Below, piece by piece: positions 57,735 to 64,000 of a stretch of 64,000 nucleotides of DNA. How positions within the stretch are numbered: the stretch's first letter is position 1; each line of letters starts with the position of its first letter. The stretch spans positions 1,026,001 through 1,090,000 of the forward strand of contig BSYO01000025.1 of assembly GCA_033239525.1 (NCBI GenBank), given 5' to 3'. The DNA comes from Nepenthes gracilis (taxonomy: Eukaryota > Streptophyta > Magnoliopsida > Caryophyllales > Nepenthaceae). Below the pieces are notes generated by a model. It made no database searches. It saw only the letters and a list, made by a program, of their open reading frames with translations, and was not told where the DNA came from. Both the position numbers and the translations under genes were made by a program.

Positions 57735-60691
57735 CTAACAAGCAAAATAACCTGGCCTTTTGTCACAGATCATGGTGGAGGGAGGTAAGAGCTCTGCCTC
57801 GGGGAAGGAGCAGTTGGATGGAATGTCGAGCAAAAGATCTTGATCAGATATTTCATTAACAAACTGAAGGGGCTCAAGAAAGAGAGAACTACCATCAGAA
57901 GGCAAAGGAAATAGACTCCTCGGACTAAAGTCCGAGCTGTTGTTTTCCGGGAGTTTCTTGCTTTCGCAGCCTGCCTTTATGAGTAGTCTTTTGGGGCTCT
58001 TCATTGTAGTTTTTGTATCTGAAGGAGAAGAAACTATTGAGTACTCTTATAACAAATGGCCATTTATAAAAATATCGATATTAATATCAGTATCGGTTAT
58101 GGTCATATTGGATAATACGTGTCGTTATTTGATGTATTGTAAAAAAAATTCCAAAAGTTGAAAGATGATAGACCGTATCGGCGATATTTTATATATTAAC
58201 TAATATATCGCGATATATCACCGATACAATAATATATCGTGATATTATCTCAGTATTGGGGATCAATATTAATATATATCAATCAATATTTTCATTAGTG
58301 CAAATAACAAAAAGTAATATGATTACAAATTGTCAAAATATAGTATATATAACTTATTTTGATATGGCTAAGAGATTTTCTTTGGATGTACTTATACGGA
58401 CATGACTGCAATTGATACCAATATCGATACTTTCATATATGTTCTTGAAATCAAGAAGATATATAAATTATTTGTGGAATCTAGAGTAAAATTTCAAGGG
58501 GAGGGGGAGAATTTGCCTAACCTGAAAGGTGTTGATCGTGTCCATCACGCAATCTCTTAGCAACAGCAAGACTGTTTGATAAGCCGACTTTACCTCGCAG
58601 TGCAACTTGGCATCCTTCGGTTCCATCATTCCAGCTGCTATCCTTTAGTTGGAGGAAGAAAACAACATATATATTATCTTTCTCCAACAAATTGAGCTTT
58701 ACTATCCATACTACAAGTTTACTTCATTTCTACCAAAAAAGATGATATGACATCCATTACATGGGCCAACTTAACATAAAAAGTAGCAGAAAAGAGACCA
58801 CTTTATAAACTGGTAGAATTGTAGTAAACTGGTAGTAGTTTTAATAAATATGTCGCTTCAAACATGATGTAATACAAAAATTTGAAGGTCACGATGCAAA
58901 CCTTAAGCATTTTGTATTGTCCCAACCATTTACACTTTGACAAATTGAACAATGCAAGCCTCTTCAGGGTCTTGAAGTCTTCAGTTCCAACTCCTGAAGA
59001 GGAGGCATCAAAGACCCCTTCTGCAAGCAATTGCTGAAAGGAAGATAGGTTCTCCATGAAATATGGACTGGCAAACATGCTTCTTAGGCTGCATGCATGA
59101 TAATTACAGTGAATAAAGTTTAGAAATTAACGTAAAATGTGATACCCTAAAAGAAATACAAAAAAAAAAAAAAAAAAAAAGATACTCATTGAGTATATAA
59201 GAAAGGTTATGCTCTTTCATTGCCCAAGGAGATGACTAAAATCAGAGAAGAATCGGGTAACATAGATTGATTGCAAGTTCTCTAAGTTTAATAACAATAT
59301 TTAGCATTTTTCGCATGAGTTACTCTATTGACTCTAATTTTCTCATCAACTTCTGATCTTACGGAGATCATTCTTGAAAGTTATGACAATGGAATGACTA
59401 GTATGATGATCCATTACATCTAGCATGCGAGCTTGCATAGAATCTATTGAATGAAATACCGTAAGATATACTTGATATTGGATGATATTTCACTCACGGG
59501 TTATTTTGTTCTATTTCTCAAAAAAATTGTGTCTAATATGCCCAATTATGATATGTATTGCTTGATATGACCGAGAACAGTACTGATACCGATATTGTAG
59601 AGTTGGTTTTTAAATAAATAGTGTTCTATAAGTTTGTACAAAAATTATCGAGAAAGCAGCATTTGCAAAGACTAACCTATGGGGAAATGTGGATTTATCA
59701 TCGGATGGTAGATATTTGAGCAACTGTTGCTGTTCATCAGCTGCTAAATAACCCCAAAACACATCAAAGTTGACAACATCCTGCACCAAAAGCCCGATTA
59801 TACTCATTTCACGTTCTCATATTAGGTAATGGAAAAATGAACCACTCCAATGACAGACAGAAACTACTGCATTTGGGTACAGTATCATACCAGAGTATGA
59901 ACCATAAGACAAAGAAGCAAACTCCTAAACCTACTGATTTGTCTCATAAGTAGACCAACTTTTCGATTGATTTGAAATGTGGGGAAGATGAATGTTTTAC
60001 AAATCATTCAGATGAATGTTAGAAGTTACACCTATAGAAAATAAGATGATAAAATGAAATAAAACACCTGCAAAAAAATGTGAGTTGGTTATTGTTAGAG
60101 GAAACAAATGAAGACATGGATATTGGGAAATATGGAGTGTGCTAAGAAAAATGATTTAAAATATCTCATCTCGGAAGATATTGCACAAAATTGAGTGGCA
60201 TGGAGAAAGTGATATAATCAAATCCACTTAGTGGGACTTAATACTTTATCTTTGTTGTTGTAATATTGCAACTAAGGCGATTGACATTTGAACCACCCAA
60301 AACAAATGTACTCTACGCAGTTAGTCAAATGAATACATCATCTTTACACGAATGGCCTCCATGATTCTTGTGATACAAAAGGAATAGAACAATAACTTAC
60401 AATTAAGTCAATATAACACAGTGGCGAATTGTGATTCCATAGAATTTGTAGCCACTCAGGGTAGTACTTGTCCCTACAATTCCAATAAGACAGAATTGAA
60501 TCTTCATTGAACTTCAATTACAGGTTGTATATTTCTTATTTTTTCATCTAAAAAAAAATCATAAAAAGTATATAATTAAATCAATATTGATGATTTATGC
60601 TATAACATCTCCAAAAAAGTATATCATTAATATCATATTAGAATAATATTAATGATCTAACTTAACAAATTAAAGTAAAACTTAATATAGT

Positions 60692-60722
<31 letters not shown>

Positions 60723-62342
60723 CAAATAGTATCTACATTTTTACTTTTCTATTTTATACTTTATAATTGTTAAAAAATATAAAATATAAACAAAATTCCG
60801 AATGAAAGTGTGTCCAAGCATGCCTAAAATGTGTCTAAACATGTTGGAGCGTATTAAAATTTTAGAAAAACTAAAAAAATTTAGACACTTGTCGGGCTAT
60901 GTCGGTGTCAGATACCGATATTATAGCCCATGAAGAGTGTCTGTGTTTCTTAGGTTGCATCAAGTACTTCATTAAATCCCAAGCCATATGTGGCGGGAAA
61001 ATCTAATATAATTAAAATGTTAGCCCTAAAATTTTTAAGTTTACGTATGAATTTTGCCAATATTTTTACTACAATCTCTTCTAGAATGCAATTACCTCTC
61101 AATCTTTGGACCAAACATATTGACACCATTGCTATCCTCATCTCTGAATGGCAAACCAGGATGCGAGTACACCATGTTTGCTGTAAGAACTTTATAATCA
61201 TCTGAAAGGGAACTAGCTTCAGATTCCTCTTCTTGTGTTAGAGAGCTTGGGTGCCTAATAAGCACGCTACCATGCCCAATTTCAACAGATACCATTGGTG
61301 TCTCATTCTCAAAAAGCAAGTCCTCTGAAGATCCAGATAAGTGAGAAGATTGTTGTTCATGTAAAATGGTATATAAATCTCTAGTGAGCTTCTCAACAGA
61401 AGGCGACTTTCGACGAGTTATCACAGTTCTCTTCCTTGATGGTGCCAGTGTGTCCCATGCAACGGATCGGGATGGACCTGAAAATGCATCAACCAAATGA
61501 CTTAGTATATGGGAAGTCTTGGCGCAATGACAAAGTTGTTGTCGTGTAATCTAGGTGATATTGGAAGAAAAAGCTAACAAAACAAAGAAGACATATATCT
61601 ATATCACCGATATATCTAAAAATATGGCACGTCAACTTACAAATTTTAGAAAAAATAATTTTCTTTAGATAGATTTAATACTAATACGTATTGTCTAATA
61701 TAACTATAATTGCAACCGATATAGAAACTGATATGGAGCTCAATGCTCTGCATCACCGGTGGTTAGGGGGTCGAGTTGTTGAAATGGCATCTTGTACTTT
61801 CTACTTAACTATAAGGTAAAAGAATGTAAAATCAAACCAAAAGTAGTCCAACCGTGCCCCAAATCCCATACTTTCTACTTACCTAAACAAATTTCCCGGT
61901 TAAAGCACTCAATATAATTGACTTTGAGCATCATTTTACACTGGAAAGTAAAAAGTGAATTTGAGCATCAAACCTGTAAAATCATTGGCATCTGCGCCGC
62001 CAAAGTGTGCACAGCTCTCAGAATTTGATATGATAGAGCCAGAACTTGATCTATTGCTAGTATATTCATCTAGATTCTTCTGGAAACTCTGGTTGTAATC
62101 TTGGGCAACACCCTCAACAATAGTATTGTCACAACTCACCTTCCATTTGATAAGCCTTTCGTCCCTCTTTTTAAGAGAGTTGCTCTTAATTCTTGAAAAT
62201 GTGTGATCCTCAAAATCATCGAGTTCAACCCTGGCATGTAAAGGTGTATAGTTTTCGAGAGAGCCTTTGGTTCTCCACCGTGATCCACATGCATTGCATA
62301 GTACTGGCTTGTTGGGTGGACCATTTCGCCAAAGAGGAGTGC
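57735..62342 (-). CDS. GATA26/27-type zinc-finger transcription factor, exons 2-8 (5' partial)
   Basis: Minus-strand exons 62342-61974, 61477-61096, 60473-60401, 59780-59677, 59088-58902, 58642-58522 and 58018-57735 join in frame with GT-AG introns, about 506 residues. Exon 2 opens with the second half of the GATA finger ([20 protein letters not shown]); the first Cys pair would be in exon 1, not found in the window. Exon 3 holds [20 protein letters not shown] and [16 protein letters not shown]. Exons 5-6 carry the DEUBAD-like region of this group ([46 protein letters not shown]). The end ([25 protein letters not shown]) is also conserved. The last residues ([10 protein letters not shown]) look unusual. 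These factors bind GATA sites in the nucleus and may bind other proteins through the DEUBAD-like part. Confidence 0.9.
58050..58285. repeat. ATATCG-type dispersed repeat in intron 7 of the GATA gene
   Basis: Palindromic words such as ATATATCGCGATATATCACC and CGATACAATAATATATCG fill this stretch. Related segments lie at 57140-57300, 59450-59600, 60890-60930, 61590-61740 and 62975-63170, so most GATA introns and both flanks carry a piece. All share GATATATC cores separated by CAC or GG steps. Probably remnants of one transposon family; no ends were identified. Confidence 0.6.
60696..60722. repeat. (TA)n microsatellite in intron 3 of the GATA gene
   Basis: About 13 TA dinucleotides in a row. 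Similar short (TA)n tracts occur at 33082-33101 and 45281-45296. Confidence 0.9.
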
Positions 62343-64000
62343 CTGTTAGGCAAGAATGGCTTAAGATTATAAAGACTAATATAAAAAATTAATAGCTTCA
62401 GAAATTTGAAATTCTAGCTCCAGTCAAATCTTCGTAGAACTAGTGGCGTGTGTTCATATATATATGTATCTGAAATCAAATATTGACTGATAATAACAAT
62501 AACACTGAAAAAAAATATCGGCCTTAACAATGAGAGCTATAGTTTCACAAATGAATAAGATTCATTTTATGTGAAATCACAAAGTAAAATGTTGATGTTC
62601 TCGCAATCCAGAATAAATGCTTTAGAAGAGCAAACTTCTTGATATTGTCTTGGGCATAGTAATATAAGATATCCTTTATAAGATATTTGATCATGAGGAC
62701 ATCATCATTACAGCACACAAGGCCCAAGCAGTGATAAAAGTTTCCATATAAAAAGGGTGTTATGAGTTTGTCCGGTAAGTCATGATTTATGAGTTAAAGA
62801 CAGCAGCAGCAGCAGCTATTAGAGTACATGCAATCAATAAGTAGCAAGCTGAAAAATCCAGGGGTGGAAAGGTATCCACCCCACCAATAGAGAAGTAATT
62901 CCTTCGGCTGGGAGAGTAGTAGTAGCTTAAGGAATTAATATAAACAGGAATTAATTGGGAACATAGATAAAAATATCATTGTTTGTCACAGCCGTATCAC
63001 TATCGGCCTTATCGGATGTAAATTTGATTTCCAAACTAGAACAAAATAAACTGGGTGGAAATATCAGCCGATATATCACTGATACAGTAATATATTACAA
63101 TTTTGTTGCAACATAAGCCAATATTGATTTACATCAGTGATCTTTTACATATCAGCCAATATTTCATTCCATGATCGAGGCGTAGGCAGAACCATTGCAG
63201 CAATGATACTACTTGGGGTTTCTGTCCTAATACAGAAGGTGATGTCCAGTTGATTAATCAGAATTTCCTATCAGGGAATATTCTGGATAATGCCTTCTGT
63301 GGTTGTCAATACAGAGGATAATAAGTGTTTCTTCAACATCAAATGTATGGAAGTTGGCAGAGGCAAAGTTTGCAAATCCTCATTCTGAAAGTAACCACAA
63401 GGTTGTAATCACAAGGAACTTCAAGTTGCAACTGCATAACTTATTATAAGGATACCGAAATAATTTGTGAAGCAAATAGCAAATGAGGCAATAATGGGCA
63501 TGCTTAGAATTGAGCTCCAGAGATTGTTAGCATGAACAATGGGGGTGATGAATTGAATTGGACGTGATGAAGGAATAGCTATAGAAGTCTGATTCAATAA
63601 CTGATAAAACGACCAAAAAGAGGCTTCTGACATTAGGAAGTAACTTTAAGGAACTAATAAAATAAAACAGAGGCTTAGTTTCTTGGAACGAATGCAGGCA
63701 AGAACTATAAGGACAACTTGTGAAGAAGATTGAGAATACAAATTATAGTAAATTCTTTCAGTCAACAACTATAAAATGACTTTCGCTTTAACTGAAAAGT
63801 CTTTCCTTGAACATAAACAACAGGTAAATAATTTGAAGAAGAATCTAGCAATAACGCTATTTTCGATTGTGGACTAGCAGAATTGAGAAATGGGCAACAG
63901 AAAATGTTCATAGCTCTAATTGAATCAATAATTTAGGAAAAAAAAAAAAATCCCCATAAGCAATACTTAGAATCATTCATATCAGGAGCAAATACCCAGC
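62343..64000 (-). other. upstream intron of the GATA gene, no exon found
   Basis: Directly before exon 2 the minus strand reads a good acceptor (CTTGCCTAACAG). No stretch in 62343-64000 encodes the expected first Cys pair (MGKQGPCYHCG-like). The region includes a (CAG)4-5 tract at 62802-62816 and an ATATCG-type repeat at 62975-63170. Exon 1 most likely lies right of the window, which makes intron 1 longer than 1.6 kb. Confidence 0.6.

Noticed and set aside
63421..63633. 70-codon hydrophobic frame as a possible GATA exon
   Set aside because: It has no zinc-finger Cys pair and is not in a frame or splice phase compatible with exon 2.

Overview
The window is nuclear DNA of a flowering plant, probably a eudicot. 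The evidence is very AT-rich intergenic DNA, intron-containing plant gene families (expansin-like B, GATA26/27-type zinc finger, SIP1-clade trihelix factor), and decayed Ty3/gypsy Tat, chromovirus and Ty1/copia retrotransposons with nested solo LTRs. No CRISPR, rRNA, tRNA or organelle/bacterial operon structure was seen. I could not fix the species.

Layout. 1-81: first codons of a minus-strand gene that leaves the window. 961-8581: a dead Tat-lineage Ty3/gypsy element with both LTRs and a 5-bp target duplication (CCTTC). 10027-10800: a Ty1/copia gag relic, abutting a 5'-truncated second Tat element (about 10870-16580) with a 3' LTR. 17796-18890: an intact single-exon trihelix transcription factor. 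Directly downstream is a tandem array of about six 215-222 bp units. Each unit contains a copy of the gene's last codons, stop and 3' UTR. The array is split by a dead chromovirus on the minus strand (19096-26121, TSD GAGAT). 27171-41000 is a gene-free repeat zone: two long-LTR families (one pair in inverted orientation, one nested copy) and a 0.9 kb tandem repeat. 43291-46182: a four-exon expansin-like B gene. 46815-54490: a third Tat relic, whose RT/RNase H region is split by a 2.29 kb solo LTR (46879-49169, TSD TGGCC). 54944-56161: an intact intronless gene for an unrecognised acidic, probably nuclear 405-residue protein. 57735-62342: seven exons of a minus-strand GATA26/27-like gene whose first exon lies outside or was not found.

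The host genes form no operon or pathway; they are islands between transposons. The observations most worth checking are: (1) the array built from the trihelix gene's own 3' end; (2) an antisense reading frame kept at the same place in all three Tat relics, with a shared module and a coiled-coil end; (3) the solo LTR whose target duplication rejoins the interrupted reverse-transcriptase reading frame; (4) the mutation pattern of the dead elements, whose premature stops are nearly all C-to-T or G-to-A changes.
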